Source of the DNA: Companilactobacillus pabuli
Lineage (GTDB): Bacteria > Bacillota > Bacilli > Lactobacillales > Lactobacillaceae
NCBI RefSeq assembly: GCF_014058425.1
Contig: NZ_CP049366.1
Location: forward strand, 372,001 to 436,000
Direction of reading: 5' to 3'
Length of the DNA stretch: 64,000 bases
Made by a program: the position numbers and the translations under genes. A model generated the notes under the pieces. It ran no database searches. It saw nothing but the letters and a program-made list of their open reading frames with translations, and was not told the DNA's origin. Numbering within the stretch: the first letter of the stretch is position 1; each line of letters opens with the position of its first letter. This document shows positions 52,002 to 61,700 of this stretch, piece by piece.

Positions 52002-53972
52002 ATGAAAAAATTAAACGTTAAATGGGCATTATTGATTGCCATGTTAACATTTATGGCTGCTTGTCTTTTCTCGGATAAGATTCAACGTGAAGTGTCAGCT
52101 AATGAAGAGATTCCCGTAGAAGATATCACACCTTATAAAACACCAACTGGCGATGTTAGAAAATTTTTAGGTATTTGGATGACGTCAGGATACAATCTCC
52201 AACCACAATCAAATAACTATACTGTAGTTGATAGTTCAACGACTTTGAGAACCGATCAAGGTAGATCTTTTTGGACGACCATATTTACTTTAACATCATG
52301 GGCACACTACCAATGGTATGAAACGACTGACGGAACAAAATGGAGCGAAGTTTCAAAGAAAAATGGTGGAACAAAGAAAAATTTAACGGTTACCCCTAAA
52401 GAAATAGGTACGAAATATTATCAACAGGAAGTACAGTGGTACATGGCAATTTCAACACCACTTGCACCAACAGTCTACTCAAAAGTTGCGGCTGTTCATG
52501 CCTTAGATAAGCACGTTTCAGCAACTGATGTTGAGGTTTCGGTCGATGATGATTATATTTATAACTATGATTCCGAAATTACTACGACTTCAACTTATGC
52601 TCATGCTAAAGTTATGCCTGCTAACTTTACTGGCGATATCAAGTGGAGCATTGATAATACTGATTTAGCAACGATTGATGAAGATTCGGGATTGATTACG
52701 GCTAATACAAGAACTAAATCCGGGGTCGTTACAGTAACGGCTACAGCTATCAATAACGATGGTACCAAGGTTTCCGGCAGTGCTGAAGTTACTGTTGGTG
52801 GTGGTTTGGAAGATCAAACTGTCAAAGCCGGAGAAACTGCTAAATTTGAATTGATGGGTAATATTGGTGAGTTTGATGAACAAGAAGATATGAATTACTC
52901 GATTCGTTGGTTCAAAGAAGATCCAATCACTCATCAACAATCAGAAATTGAAGTTGGTAATAATGCAATTTCACATACAACGCCGAAGACGACTTTAAAT
53001 GATGATGGAACGTTGTTCTTTGCTTATATCACGGTAAAAGCTAATGGGAAGACTTACGAATATACGACCAATGAAGCAACTTTACACGTCTTACCTGATG
53101 GAGGACCGGATATTTCTCTAGAAGATACTTTGGAAAATAAGACCTTTAACAATAGTAGCGATAATTCGACCAACCTCTATGACGTTAATAGTGATGATAA
53201 TGTAGTCTTTAAAACCACTATTACTAACAATAGTAGTAGCGGACAGTTAAAAGATGCAACGTACAATTTGCCATTACGTGCTGGAACGACAATCAATAAG
53301 GTTACTTTGGATGATCAAGAATTAAGTGACACGGATTATGAAATCAAAAAAGATTCTGATTCCAACGAATTAACACTAATAGTTAAGAATATCAATCTAG
53401 GTATTCAGAAGTCAGCTGATTTGGTGGTTGATACTACAGTAGGGACGGTTAATAAGCGTGAAAATTATCGTTCAATTGCTTATTTGACGGGAACGGATGA
53501 TTCCGGTAACAGTGTCCAAAAAATCGGTACGCCACGTTCCTTGAATTTAACGACTAATAGGCTGGAGTATACGATCAAAGATATTGATTATGGTTCAATT
53601 AGACCAATTGGTAATGATAAAGTAATTTTCCGCCAAAATGATGAAAGTAATTGGCCGGATAATGTTATGGACGTTGACGATATGAGAAGAGATAAAACAC
53701 CAATCACATTGTCAGTTTCTCAAGATAGTGATTTTGTCAGTGAAGATAGCAAGAATACTTTGGCTGGTCATTTGAAATTTTTCGACGATGATTATGAACA
53801 AGACTTATTAACTGGTTCAGCTATCGTTTCTCAAACAAAATCGGGTCAAGAAATGACTTCTTTAAGTTGGCAAGCGGATAAAGGAATTCTTTTAGAATTA
53901 GACAACAAGCAATTAAATGCCTCGGGAAATTATGAAACCAAATTAAACTGGGTATTTACGGATAGTATTTAA
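52002..53972 (+). CDS. Secreted surface protein with Big2-like domain and degenerate WxL-type C-terminus
   Basis: This 656-aa protein has an N-terminal signal (residues ~1-33; cleavage near VSANEE, with MAAC as a poor lipobox alternative). A bacterial Ig-like Big_2 domain lies at about 165-265 (DVEVSVDDDYIYNYDSEIT, IKWSIDNTDLATIDEDSGLITA), followed by further beta domains. The C-terminus (DKGILLELDNKQLNASGNYETKLNWVFTDSI) matches the end of the WxL protein at 26134. Here the first W of the motif pair is Ile (PITLS) and the second motif is WVF rather than WxL. Probably wall-associated. Confidence 0.78.
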   Translation: MKKLNVKWALLIAMLTFMAACLFSDKIQREVSANEEIPVEDITPYKTPTGDVRKFLGIWMTSGYNLQPQSNNYTVVDSSTTLRTDQGRSFWTTIFTLTSWAHYQWYETTDGTKWSEVSKKNGGTKKNLTVTPKEIGTKYYQQEVQWYMAISTPLAPTVYSKVAAVHALDKHVSATDVEVSVDDDYIYNYDSEITTTSTYAHAKVMPANFTGDIKWSIDNTDLATIDEDSGLITANTRTKSGVVTVTATAINNDGTKVSGSAEVTVGGGLEDQTVKAGETAKFELMGNIGEFDEQEDMNYSIRWFKEDPITHQQSEIEVGNNAISHTTPKTTLNDDGTLFFAYITVKANGKTYEYTTNEATLHVLPDGGPDISLEDTLENKTFNNSSDNSTNLYDVNSDDNVVFKTTITNNSSSGQLKDATYNLPLRAGTTINKVTLDDQELSDTDYEIKKDSDSNELTLIVKNINLGIQKSADLVVDTTVGTVNKRENYRSIAYLTGTDDSGNSVQKIGTPRSLNLTTNRLEYTIKDIDYGSIRPIGNDKVIFRQNDESNWPDNVMDVDDMRRDKTPITLSVSQDSDFVSEDSKNTLAGHLKFFDDDYEQDLLTGSAIVSQTKSGQEMTSLSWQADKGILLELDNKQLNASGNYETKLNWVFTDSI

Positions 53973-54008
53973 AGAAACGAAGTGGGCAAATGTCTGCTTC
54001 GTTTCTTT
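53971..54008 (+). terminator. Intrinsic terminator after the Big2 surface protein
   Basis: AAAGAAACGAAG / CTTCGTTTCTTT perfect 12-bp stem. Confidence 0.8.
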
Positions 54009-54070
54009 GGTAAAAATCACTATATTCCAATATAATTAGAGTAATGTAAAAATAAAAGTGGGTGATATTA

Positions 54071-54625
54071 ATGAAGAAGTATTTTTTGGGAGTTGTTTTA
54101 TTGTTGATGACAGGAGTAATCGTTGGTTGTTCTAACGGATCTAATAGTTCTGACAATAACTCAACAACGACTAGTGAGTTAAAAGACGAGACTAAAGTTA
54201 GCGTCAATGAAGCCATCAAGTTGTATCAAAAGAACTTTCCAAAAGCTGATATTATTTCAATTGAACTGGAAAAACATTTGGGGAAACCAGTCTATACAAT
54301 TGAAGGGGCTGATAAAACAACTGAATATCAGCTCAACATTAATGCCATCAATAAAAAAATAAAACAAAAATCAGAAGAACCCTTAGATGAGGAAGACCGT
54401 TCTGAAGCTAAGACGGAAAAATTGAATTTGGATAATTTAATTACTCTCAATAAAGCGGCTCAGATTGCAAAAAAAGCTGCTAAAGGTGGAAAAGCCACTG
54501 AATTTAAATTAGAGCAAAAATTGGGTGTAACTTTTTGGGAAGTTAAAGTAGTCAACGGACATACCGAGACTGAAGTTCAGATTGATGCTCAAAAAGGCAA
54601 AGTTCTTAAAACTGAAAAAGATTAA
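54071..54625 (+). CDS. PepSY-domain lipoprotein
   Basis: This 184-aa lipoprotein has lipobox VGCS (Cys near residue 20), a Ser/Asn-rich linker, and two PepSY-type modules (~45-90 with YTIEGADKTTEYQLNINA, and ~130-184 with FWEVKVVNGHTETEVQIDAQKGKVL) joined by an acidic stretch. PepSY modules often inhibit peptidases outside the cell. Start ATG 54071 behind GTGGGTGAT. Monocistronic with its own terminator. Confidence 0.85.
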   Translation: MKKYFLGVVLLLMTGVIVGCSNGSNSSDNNSTTTSELKDETKVSVNEAIKLYQKNFPKADIISIELEKHLGKPVYTIEGADKTTEYQLNINAINKKIKQKSEEPLDEEDRSEAKTEKLNLDNLITLNKAAQIAKKAAKGGKATEFKLEQKLGVTFWEVKVVNGHTETEVQIDAQKGKVLKTEKD

Positions 54626-54632
54626 TCATAGA

Positions 54633-54669
54633 CAAAAAAACACGAAGCCATGTTGGCCTCGTGTTTTTG
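54633..54669. terminator. Bidirectional intrinsic terminator
   Basis: AAACACGAAGCCA / TGGCCTCGTGTTT stem with flanking A/T tracts, between the lipoprotein gene (+) and clpE (-). Confidence 0.9.
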
Positions 54670-54683
54670 TTTAGCACCACTAA

Positions 54684-56882
54684 TTATTCTTCAGTATCAG
54701 GTGCACTATACTTAGAAATTTTAATTTCATCTTTGTCGACATGTGCTTCTAATTGCTTATCCTTTGGATGATCTAGGAAGTAGTCGGCAACTTTATCTTC
54801 AATTTGTTCTTCGATTACACGACGGAGTGGACGAGCACCCATCTTAGGGTTGTAACCTAAATCAACTAATTTATCCTTAGCATCTTTAGTTACATGAATG
54901 CTTAGACCTTGATCAGCAATCATCTTGTTAGTATCGTCGAGCATCAAGTCAACAATTTTCAAGAGGTTGTCTTTAGTCAAGGAGTTGAATTCAACGATAC
55001 CATCAAATCTATTCAAGAATTCTGGCTTGAAGTATTCAGACAAGCGATTCATGATTGAATTTGTTGTTCCATTTGCTTCAGCACTGAATCCAACGTTAGC
55101 TTCTTGCATGCCTTGTCCGGCATTTGAAGTCATGATGATGATAGTATCCTTGAAACTAACAGTTCTACCTTGAGAATCTGTCAAACGACCATCATCGAGG
55201 ATTTGCAAGAACATGTGCATAACGTCAGGGTGAGCTTTTTCAATTTCATCTAGTAGAACTAGACTGTATGGATTACGACGAACCTTTTCAGTTAATTGAC
55301 CAGCTTCTTCGTAACCAACATACCCGGGAGGTGAACCGATCAACTTAGAAATTGAATGCTTTTCCATGTACTCAGACATGTCGAAACGAATCATTGAATC
55401 CTCGGAACCGAATAGTTCACGAGCAAGTTGTTTAGCAAGCTCTGTCTTACCAACACCAGTAGGTCCAACGAATAGGAAGGAACCAATTGGACGACCAGAC
55501 TTGTTAAAGCCAACTCTGTTACGACGGATTGCACGTGCTACATCACCGACGGCCTTATCTTGACCAATCAAGTGTTTCTTCAAATCTGGTTCCAAGTTCT
55601 TTAATTGAGCTTGTTCATTAGATTGTAATTCACCGACAGGGATGTTGGTCTTTTCTTCGATAATTTTTTCGATTTCTTTATCGGTAACGATATTTTGACC
55701 AGCAGGTTCATCCTTGTTGCTATTCTTCATATCTTGGAATTTTGTAACTTGATCACGATAATAAGCAGCTTTTTCGTAATCTTCATTACGTAGGGCAGCT
55801 TGCTTTTGGACTTCGGCATCGGAGATCTTGTTGTCTAAGTCAGCCATGTCGACGTGATTGATTTGTAGGTTCTTCTTTGAACCAGCTTCATCGATCAAAT
55901 CAATAGCCTTATCGGGCAAGAATCTATCTTGGATATAACGAGCTGATAATTCAGCTGCAGCTGTAATAGCTTCACTAGAGTACTTAACATGATGATAATC
56001 TTCATATTTAGGTTGAAGACCCTTAAGAATTTGAATAGTTTCATCAACAGTTGGCTCATTGACTTGAACGGGTTGGAGACGACGTTCTAGAGCAGAGTCC
56101 TTTTCAATTGTCCGATATTCATTCAAAGTTGTTGCACCGACTAGTTGAATGTCGCCACGGGCTAGGGCAGGTTTCAAAACGTTCCCAGCATCCATGCCGC
56201 CTTCAGCATTACCAGCACCAACAATTTCATGAATCTCATCGATAAAGAGGATGATATTTTGATTCTTTTGAAGTTCGTTGATAAGTTGTTGCATTCTTTG
56301 TTCAAATTGACCACGAACGCCGGTACCTTGAACTAGAGAAACGACGTCTAGACGTACAACGTGTTTGTTTTGTAGTTTTTCTGGTACATCGCCGTCAACG
56401 ATCTTTTGAGCAAGACCTTCAACAACAGCAGTTTTACCAACACCTGCTTCACCAATTAAAACAGGATTGTTCTTTGTTCTTCTATTTAATATTTCAATTA
56501 CTCGATTAATTTCCTTGTCACGACCAATAACTGGATCGATCTGTCCTTTTTTGGCAAGGTCAGTAAGATCGACACCATATTGATCTAAGACTCCGTTACC
56601 TCTAGGTCTGCGACCATTTCCATTGCCGCCACCAGTTTGGGTTTGGGGACCTTGTTGCTCGAAAGCATTAGGTTGTTGTGCGCCGTTTAAGGCGTTGAAC
56701 AAGTCTTCAAAACTAGAAAATCCACCGTTCGGATTTTGTGCCATATTATTCATACCTTCGTTAGCTTGATTTCTTAATTTTTGATAACAGTTTTGGCAGA
56801 GATTGATTTCTGTCCTTTGACCATTAACACTTGTATAGAGATGAATTGTTGCTTCATTCTTGTGACAATTCTGACATAACAT
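54684..56882 (-). CDS. clpE: ATP-dependent Clp protease ATP-binding subunit ClpE
   Basis: This HSP100 chaperone unfolds substrates for ClpP under stress. The 732-aa protein has the ClpE-specific N-terminal zinc finger (Cys3, Cys6, Cys29, Cys32), AAA-1 with Walker [14 protein letters not shown], a UVR-like coiled segment ([23 protein letters not shown]) and AAA-2 with [14 protein letters not shown] use ATG 56882 with AGGTGGGG five nt upstream; GTG 56888 is the alternative. A CIRCE element overlaps the promoter, so HrcA control is expected. Confidence 0.94.
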   Translation of the reverse strand: MLCQNCHKNEATIHLYTSVNGQRTEINLCQNCYQKLRNQANEGMNNMAQNPNGGFSSFEDLFNALNGAQQPNAFEQQGPQTQTGGGNGNGRRPRGNGVLDQYGVDLTDLAKKGQIDPVIGRDKEINRVIEILNRRTKNNPVLIGEAGVGKTAVVEGLAQKIVDGDVPEKLQNKHVVRLDVVSLVQGTGVRGQFEQRMQQLINELQKNQNIILFIDEIHEIVGAGNAEGGMDAGNVLKPALARGDIQLVGATTLNEYRTIEKDSALERRLQPVQVNEPTVDETIQILKGLQPKYEDYHHVKYSSEAITAAAELSARYIQDRFLPDKAIDLIDEAGSKKNLQINHVDMADLDNKISDAEVQKQAALRNEDYEKAAYYRDQVTKFQDMKNSNKDEPAGQNIVTDKEIEKIIEEKTNIPVGELQSNEQAQLKNLEPDLKKHLIGQDKAVGDVARAIRRNRVGFNKSGRPIGSFLFVGPTGVGKTELAKQLARELFGSEDSMIRFDMSEYMEKHSISKLIGSPPGYVGYEEAGQLTEKVRRNPYSLVLLDEIEKAHPDVMHMFLQILDDGRLTDSQGRTVSFKDTIIIMTSNAGQGMQEANVGFSAEANGTTNSIMNRLSEYFKPEFLNRFDGIVEFNSLTKDNLLKIVDLMLDDTNKMIADQGLSIHVTKDAKDKLVDLGYNPKMGARPLRRVIEEQIEDKVADYFLDHPKDKQLEAHVDKDEIKISKYSAPDTEE

Positions 56883-56921
56883 ACGCACCCCACCTTTCCT
56901 CTATCACAGGATACAACGGTA

Positions 56922-56956
56922 GTATATAATTAGCACTCGACGAATGCAAGTGCTAA
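56922..56956 (-). promoter_or_regulatory. CIRCE operator overlapping the clpE promoter
   Basis: TTAGCACTC (56930-56938), nine bases, AAGTGCTAA (56948-56956) match the HrcA box with one mismatch. On the minus strand TTGCAT, a 17-nt spacer and TATACT form a promoter across the box. No CtsR heptad repeat was seen. Confidence 0.85.
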
Positions 56957-57034
56957 GTCTTGAGATTGGAAAATTTTATTATATTAATAGTAGATAAAAA
57001 TATTTTTTCAAATTTCTTTGAAAAAGTTTGATAA

Positions 57035-57073
57035 TATAAACGCTTTCAGGGAGTAGCGTTGTAAGCGTTAAAC
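57035..57073 (+). promoter_or_regulatory. Pair of cre-like sites upstream of ptsH
   Basis: TATAAACGCTTTCA (57035-57048; 13 of 14 on the minus strand) and TGTAAGCGTTAAAC (57060-57073; 12 of 14) lie 25 bp apart. Both share AACGCT/AGCGTT elements that could also form a hairpin. Confidence 0.6.
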
Positions 57074-57118
57074 GTCTTATCGCAGTTGGCTTATATTCAC
57101 TTTTTTTGAGCATGCCCC

Positions 57119-57147
57119 TTGTGAAAAATGAAAGATAATGGTAAATT
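57119..57147 (+). promoter_or_regulatory. Candidate ptsHI promoter
   Basis: TTGTGA, 17-nt spacer, TAAATT, about 60 nt upstream of ptsH. Weak consensus; a further upstream start near the cre-like sites is possible. Confidence 0.45.
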
Positions 57148-57208
57148 AATTAGTGAATATTTGTAGTATTCCTACAGAATTTTATAACTATATGGTGAGG
57201 TATTTATT

Positions 57209-57475
57209 ATGGAAAAGAAAGAATTTCACATTATTGCAGAAACAGGAATCCACGCACGTCCAGCTACTATGTTGGTACAAGCAGCTAGCAAGTTTAGCTC
57301 AGACATTAACATCGAATTTTCAGGTAAATCAGTAAACTTGAAGTCAATCATGGGTGTTATGTCACTAGGTGTTGGCCAAGGTGCTGACGTTACAATTACA
57401 GCCGATGGTGACGATGCTGCTGACGCAATCGTAGCTATTTCAGATACAATGACAAAGGAAGGTTTGGCAGAATAA
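57209..57475 (+). CDS. ptsH: Phosphocarrier protein HPr
   Basis: This 88-aa central PTS protein has His15 (GIHARPAT), phosphorylated by EI, and Ser46 ([10 protein letters not shown]), the HPr kinase site for CcpA-mediated catabolite control. Start ATG 57209 follows GGTGAGG. The stop overlaps the ptsI ATG (TAATG). Confidence 0.97.
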   Translation: MEKKEFHIIAETGIHARPATMLVQAASKFSSDINIEFSGKSVNLKSIMGVMSLGVGQGADVTITADGDDAADAIVAISDTMTKEGLAE

Positions 57476-59199
57476 TGGTTAAAACTATTAAAGGGATTGC
57501 AGCTAGTGATGGTATCGCAACTGCAGAAGCATACCTTTTAGTTCAACCAGATTTGTCTTTCACTAAGAAAAGTATTTCAGATGCTGATGCAGAAATCAGT
57601 CGTCTTAAAGATGCTATTTCAACATCAGATGATGAACTAACAAAAATCAGAGATACCGCTAAGGAATCTCTAGGTGAAGAAGAAGCTCAAGTCTTTGATG
57701 CACATAAGATGATTTTGGCTGATCCAGAATTTACGGGTGCCGTTGAACAAGAAGTAAAAGATAAGAGTGTTAATGCTGAACAAGCATTACATGATGTATC
57801 AGAAAACTTCATTTCTATTTTTGAAGGAATGACAGACAACCCATACATGCAAGAAAGAGCAGCCGATGTACGCGATGTCACAAAGCGTGTTATGGCTCAT
57901 TTACTAGGTGTAGCATTACCAAATCCAGCATTGATCGACCACGAAGTTGTTATCGTTGCTCATGATTTGACACCAAGTGATACTGCTCAATTAAACAAAA
58001 AGTATGTTAAAGGTTTCGTTACTGATATTGGTGGTCGTACAGCCCACTCAGCTATCATGGCTCGTTCTTTGGAACTACCTGCTGTTGTTGGTACAGATAC
58101 AATCACTAAAGACGTTAAAGAAGGCGATACAGTCATCGTTGATGGTTTAGACGGTGCTGCAATTGTTGGACCAACTGATGACGATATCAAACATTACGCT
58201 GAATTAGCCAAGAAGTTTGCCGAAGAAAAAGCAGAATGGGAAAAATTAAAGGACGAACCTTCAGTTACAGCTGATGGCAAGCACTTTGATATTGCTGCTA
58301 ATATCGGTACTCCTGATGATTTACAAGGTGTTATTGATAATGGTGCCGAAGGTGTCGGTTTGTATCGTACAGAATTCTTGTACATGCAATCAGATAAACT
58401 TCCAACTGAAGATGATCAATTTGAGGCCTACAAGAAGGTTCTTGAAGGAATGAAAGGTAAGCCAGTCGTTGTCCGTACAATGGATATCGGTGGTGACAAG
58501 CATTTGCCATACTTACCACTTCCTGAAGAAATGAACCCATTCCTAGGTTACCGTGCTATCCGTATCAGTTTGGATAGACAAGAAATCTTCAGAACACAAC
58601 TAAGAGCATTGCTACGTGCATCTGCTTTTGGTAACTTACGTATCATGTTCCCTATGATTGGTACATTGCAAGAATTTAGAGATGCTAAGAAGGTCTTTGA
58701 AGAAGAAAAGGCTAAATTAGTTAAAGACGGCGTTAAGGTTTCCGATGACATTCAATTAGGAATGATGATGGAAGTTCCTGCAGCTGCTGTTCTTGCTGAC
58801 CAATTTGCTAAAGAAGTTGACTTCTTCAGTATTGGAACAAACGATTTGATTCAATATACTATGGCTGCTGATCGTGGTAATGAACACGTTTCATACCTAT
58901 ACCAACCATATAACCCTTCAATCTTGAGATTGATCAAACATGTTATTGAATCAGCTCATAAAGAAGGTAAGTGGGCTGGTATGTGTGGTGAAGCCGCTGG
59001 TGATAACACAATGCTTCCACTACTATTAAGCATGGGTCTTGATGAATACTCAATGAGTGCAACATCAGTACTTCGTGTAAGAAGTTTGATGAAGAAGTTG
59101 AGCACAAAGGACTTAGCTACATTAGCTGACCGTGCTGTTAATGAATCAATCACTAATGAAGATAACAAGAAGCTTGTTGAAGAATATCTAAACAAGTAA
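57475..59199 (+). CDS. ptsI: Phosphoenolpyruvate-protein phosphotransferase (Enzyme I)
   Basis: This 574-aa EI transfers phosphate from PEP to HPr. It has the phosphohistidine domain motif [21 protein letters not shown] (active His near residue 190), PEP-binding [24 protein letters not shown] and the C-terminal Cys region [11 protein letters not shown]. Its terminator region carries an ISL3 insertion starting 19 nt after the stop. Confidence 0.97.
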   Translation: MVKTIKGIAASDGIATAEAYLLVQPDLSFTKKSISDADAEISRLKDAISTSDDELTKIRDTAKESLGEEEAQVFDAHKMILADPEFTGAVEQEVKDKSVNAEQALHDVSENFISIFEGMTDNPYMQERAADVRDVTKRVMAHLLGVALPNPALIDHEVVIVAHDLTPSDTAQLNKKYVKGFVTDIGGRTAHSAIMARSLELPAVVGTDTITKDVKEGDTVIVDGLDGAAIVGPTDDDIKHYAELAKKFAEEKAEWEKLKDEPSVTADGKHFDIAANIGTPDDLQGVIDNGAEGVGLYRTEFLYMQSDKLPTEDDQFEAYKKVLEGMKGKPVVVRTMDIGGDKHLPYLPLPEEMNPFLGYRAIRISLDRQEIFRTQLRALLRASAFGNLRIMFPMIGTLQEFRDAKKVFEEEKAKLVKDGVKVSDDIQLGMMMEVPAAAVLADQFAKEVDFFSIGTNDLIQYTMAADRGNEHVSYLYQPYNPSILRLIKHVIESAHKEGKWAGMCGEAAGDNTMLPLLLSMGLDEYSMSATSVLRVRSLMKKLSTKDLATLADRAVNESITNEDNKKLVEEYLNK

Positions 59200-59218
59200 T
59201 TGTGTATTAAAAAAGAGT

Positions 59219-60673
59219 GGCTCTTTGTCAAATCGTATTGATGAATGATTTTGAGCTCATTGAGCATCCTCATCGAGGATGCTCTTTTTCTATGCACAAA
59301 TCAGTCTTATTCTTTTAATAAAGTGTTCAAGATTTCTAAAGCCATAAGAATTTCTTTTTAGTTTCTTTATCTTTCCAATGGTGCCCTCTAGAGGACCATT
59401 GGAATATGGCAATAAGCAACTATTTTTCACATAATTTATGTTTTTTCGTAACGTTGTAATGGCTGTATCCATTGCAGTCCCATTTCTTTTATATCCAGAA
59501 GTAGTTTCTTGAAGTAGATTTATGTCATGATATCTTATTGATCTTTGAATACTCTGATAAGTACCATAAGCTTCCTTGAAAATTGGTATTTCATCAGTAG
59601 CTATATCGATGACATTTTGAATAGTCGTAAATTCATTTATGCCGACAATAAATTTTATATGAGTATCGTCTACATCTTCCTCTGGAAGATGATATAGACG
59701 CCAATCAGATTTCATCGCTTTATATATACGAGATTTTTTATCAGGCAATTTTTTTAAAGAATTGATACGTACTTGATCCAAGGCTCTACTACAAAGTTGA
59801 ACTATATGAAATCTATCTACGACAATGCGAGCATTGGGGAATATACGATGAACGACTAATTGATAGTTGGCATTTAAGTCGATTGATACGGTTTTTACGG
59901 CTTGTCGTTCCGATAAGCTGTAATTATTTATAAAGTGTTCAGTTATTGTTTTAGACAGTCTGTCATGTATCAATTCGACCAACCGATGCGTATCCGCATC
60001 GATGGCGATAAATGTAAAAATATTTTTTACGGATCTAAACTCATCAAAACAAAGATTTTCTGGCAAATGCGCACATCTATTAGGAATTTTGGTATTACTA
60101 TATAAAATCCTACTTACAGTATTGGCTGAAATACCGATGACTTTAGCTATTGATGACAGAGTAAATGATTCTTTAGCCATGGAAAAGATTCTATTCTTAA
60201 TCTGTTTGGTCATAGTATGATTTTTTATCAATAGATCACTGTGGGCACCGCAGGTGCTTCCACAGTTCCTACACAGGAATCGTTGCTTTCTTAGTACTAG
60301 GTGGTACTCGATACCATTAAAGCTAGCTAATCTTGCATTAGTGGTTCTTTTACCATTTTTAACTAGTGTATTCATTCCACATTGAGGGCACCTATGTAAA
60401 GAATAAGATAGTTCAGCATTCACCACTTTGATGTGTTTTATAACACCATGTTTTTTTATTTTGGAATCTTTTACTGAAACATTTTTTATATTATTGTCTT
60501 TTATGTCTAGCGCACATAGTATAGAATTGTCTTGGGACACCATTGTTCACTCCTGTTTGATTTGGTTTGGTCGCTTAAATCTTAACACGAGAACAGTGAT
60601 GTTCTTTTTTTATTTCAAAGAGTATAAAAAAAACTGGTATTGATTGTTCATCAATACCAGAAAGTTTAGAACC
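59219..60673 (-). mobile_element. ISL3-family insertion sequence, 1455 bp
   Basis: The element is bounded by partial inverted repeats (59219 side GGCTCTTTGTC...GTATTGATGA; 60673 side, reverse complement, GGTTCTAAAC...GTATTGATGA). It is flanked by an 8-bp direct repeat AAAAGAGT (59211-59218 and 60674-60681), the family's duplication size. One intact transposase lies inside. It inserted into the left arm of the bidirectional ptsI/tetR terminator; because of the duplication a complete hairpin remains on the right. Confidence 0.88.
59290..60543 (-). CDS. ISL3-family transposase
   Basis: This 417-aa transposase has two N-terminal zinc-ribbon pairs (CPQCGMN and CRNCGSTC), an HTH (SSIAKVIGISANTVSRIL) and the DDE transposase domain (FIAIDADTHRLVELI, VSIDLNANY, VVDRFHIVQL, NGPLEGTIGKIKKLKRNSYGFRN). 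It appears intact. Confidence 0.93.
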   Translation of the reverse strand: MVSQDNSILCALDIKDNNIKNVSVKDSKIKKHGVIKHIKVVNAELSYSLHRCPQCGMNTLVKNGKRTTNARLASFNGIEYHLVLRKQRFLCRNCGSTCGAHSDLLIKNHTMTKQIKNRIFSMAKESFTLSSIAKVIGISANTVSRILYSNTKIPNRCAHLPENLCFDEFRSVKNIFTFIAIDADTHRLVELIHDRLSKTITEHFINNYSLSERQAVKTVSIDLNANYQLVVHRIFPNARIVVDRFHIVQLCSRALDQVRINSLKKLPDKKSRIYKAMKSDWRLYHLPEEDVDDTHIKFIVGINEFTTIQNVIDIATDEIPIFKEAYGTYQSIQRSIRYHDINLLQETTSGYKRNGTAMDTAITTLRKNINYVKNSCLLPYSNGPLEGTIGKIKKLKRNSYGFRNLEHFIKRIRLICA

Positions 60674-60707
60674 AAAAGAGTTCGCAATTTTTGCGAGCTC
60701 TTTTTTT
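60674..60707. terminator. Bidirectional terminator between ptsI and tetR, right of the ISL3 element
   Basis: AAAAGAGTTCGCAA / TTGCGAGCTCTTTT (14 bp, one G-U) and a T7 tract. The first 8 bases are the ISL3 target duplication. It can still stop transcripts of the minus-strand tetR and any transcription leaving the IS. Confidence 0.82.
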
Positions 60708-60708
60708 G

Positions 60709-61281
60709 TCAAAATTTTCCATTTAGTAAGGCGATTAAATATCTATCAGCTGTTTTAGTTTCGATGTCGGGTTCATCGAATAAACACCACTCTAACATAC
60801 CAATTAATAGATCACTGAAAAAACGTGACAACATTTTGGCAGGGACCTGATTGGAATGATTGTCAGCACAATATTGATAAACCACTTTATTAACCTCATG
60901 CTTTAGATATCCTGACATATTGTGCCAAAGATGTGAATTAACACCATTATTTTCTTTAATGCTATTTAGTAATGATTCGTTACTGTGGAAAAAGCCTAAT
61001 AATAAATTGAAAGCATCTACCAAAGTATTATTTTCAGAAGTAATGGATAATCGTTCGAAAACATCTTTTGCGATATAAGACCAGAGATATTGTAACAAGT
61101 CCAATTTATCATCAAAGTAATTATAAAAAGTAGCACGGGGATACTCGCTGCGTTGACAAATATCATTTACAGTGATCTTATCGAATTCTTTTTCACTTAA
61201 TTCTTCAAACATTGCAATACGAAAGGCCTTTAAAGTTCGTTTGGCTCCTAAGGTCAGGTGCTTAGTCACATCTATTTTCAT
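60709..61281 (-). CDS. TetR-family regulator (divergent to MMPL transporter)
   Basis: The 190-aa TetR protein has its HTH in FDKITVNDICQRSEYPRATFYNYFDDK and a C-terminal domain of the TetR_C type found with MMPL exporters (e.g. FDEPDIETKTADRYL at the end). RBS GGGAGAAA precedes ATG 61281. It is divergent from the transporter at 61701 and probably represses it. Confidence 0.88.
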   Translation of the reverse strand: MKIDVTKHLTLGAKRTLKAFRIAMFEELSEKEFDKITVNDICQRSEYPRATFYNYFDDKLDLLQYLWSYIAKDVFERLSITSENNTLVDAFNLLLGFFHSNESLLNSIKENNGVNSHLWHNMSGYLKHEVNKVVYQYCADNHSNQVPAKMLSRFFSDLLIGMLEWCLFDEPDIETKTADRYLIALLNGKF

Positions 61282-61700
61282 ATATTATTTCTCCCAATAA
61301 AAAATCTTAATTTAAGCCTAACATAAGAAATTCCTTGATTCTAGATTTACTAGTGTCTAGTATTTTGCGTTTTTAAAAAAATGTCAAAATATGAGCTAAT
61401 ATAAAATTATTGTCTCTTGTATAAATAAAGCAACAATTTTATGATTGAAAATGAATTTTCAGAAAGTATATATTCGATATTCATAATCTTGATATGTACT
61501 GCATATTTCTAGTAATAAAATGATTAATATGGCATGATACGCATGGGGAATCTGAACACGGATGTGATTAATTATGTCGGATTGAATTAAATGATTTCAA
61601 TCAATTTATTACAGTAATGCTTGCATTATCATGACTAATAGATTCGAGAAAGGAAAAACTGTATTTTACATAGGTTGTGTTTAATATAGTAGCTATTCTT
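61282..61700. other. Divergent regulatory region, tetR / MMPL transporter
   Basis: This 419-bp AT-rich region has no ORF. It contains the small palindrome ACTAGTGTCTAGT (about 61347-61359) and the inverted repeat ATTGAA..TTCAAT (about 61582-61602), either of which could be a TetR operator. No convincing promoter was assigned. Confidence 0.45.

Noticed and set aside
57153-57335. 60-aa ORF overlapping ptsH in another frame
   Set aside because: It overlaps the well-supported HPr gene and shows no RBS or domain.
61344-61602. Assigning a specific TetR operator upstream of the MMPL gene
   Set aside because: Two small inverted repeats are present, but neither is long or duplicated enough to be called with confidence.
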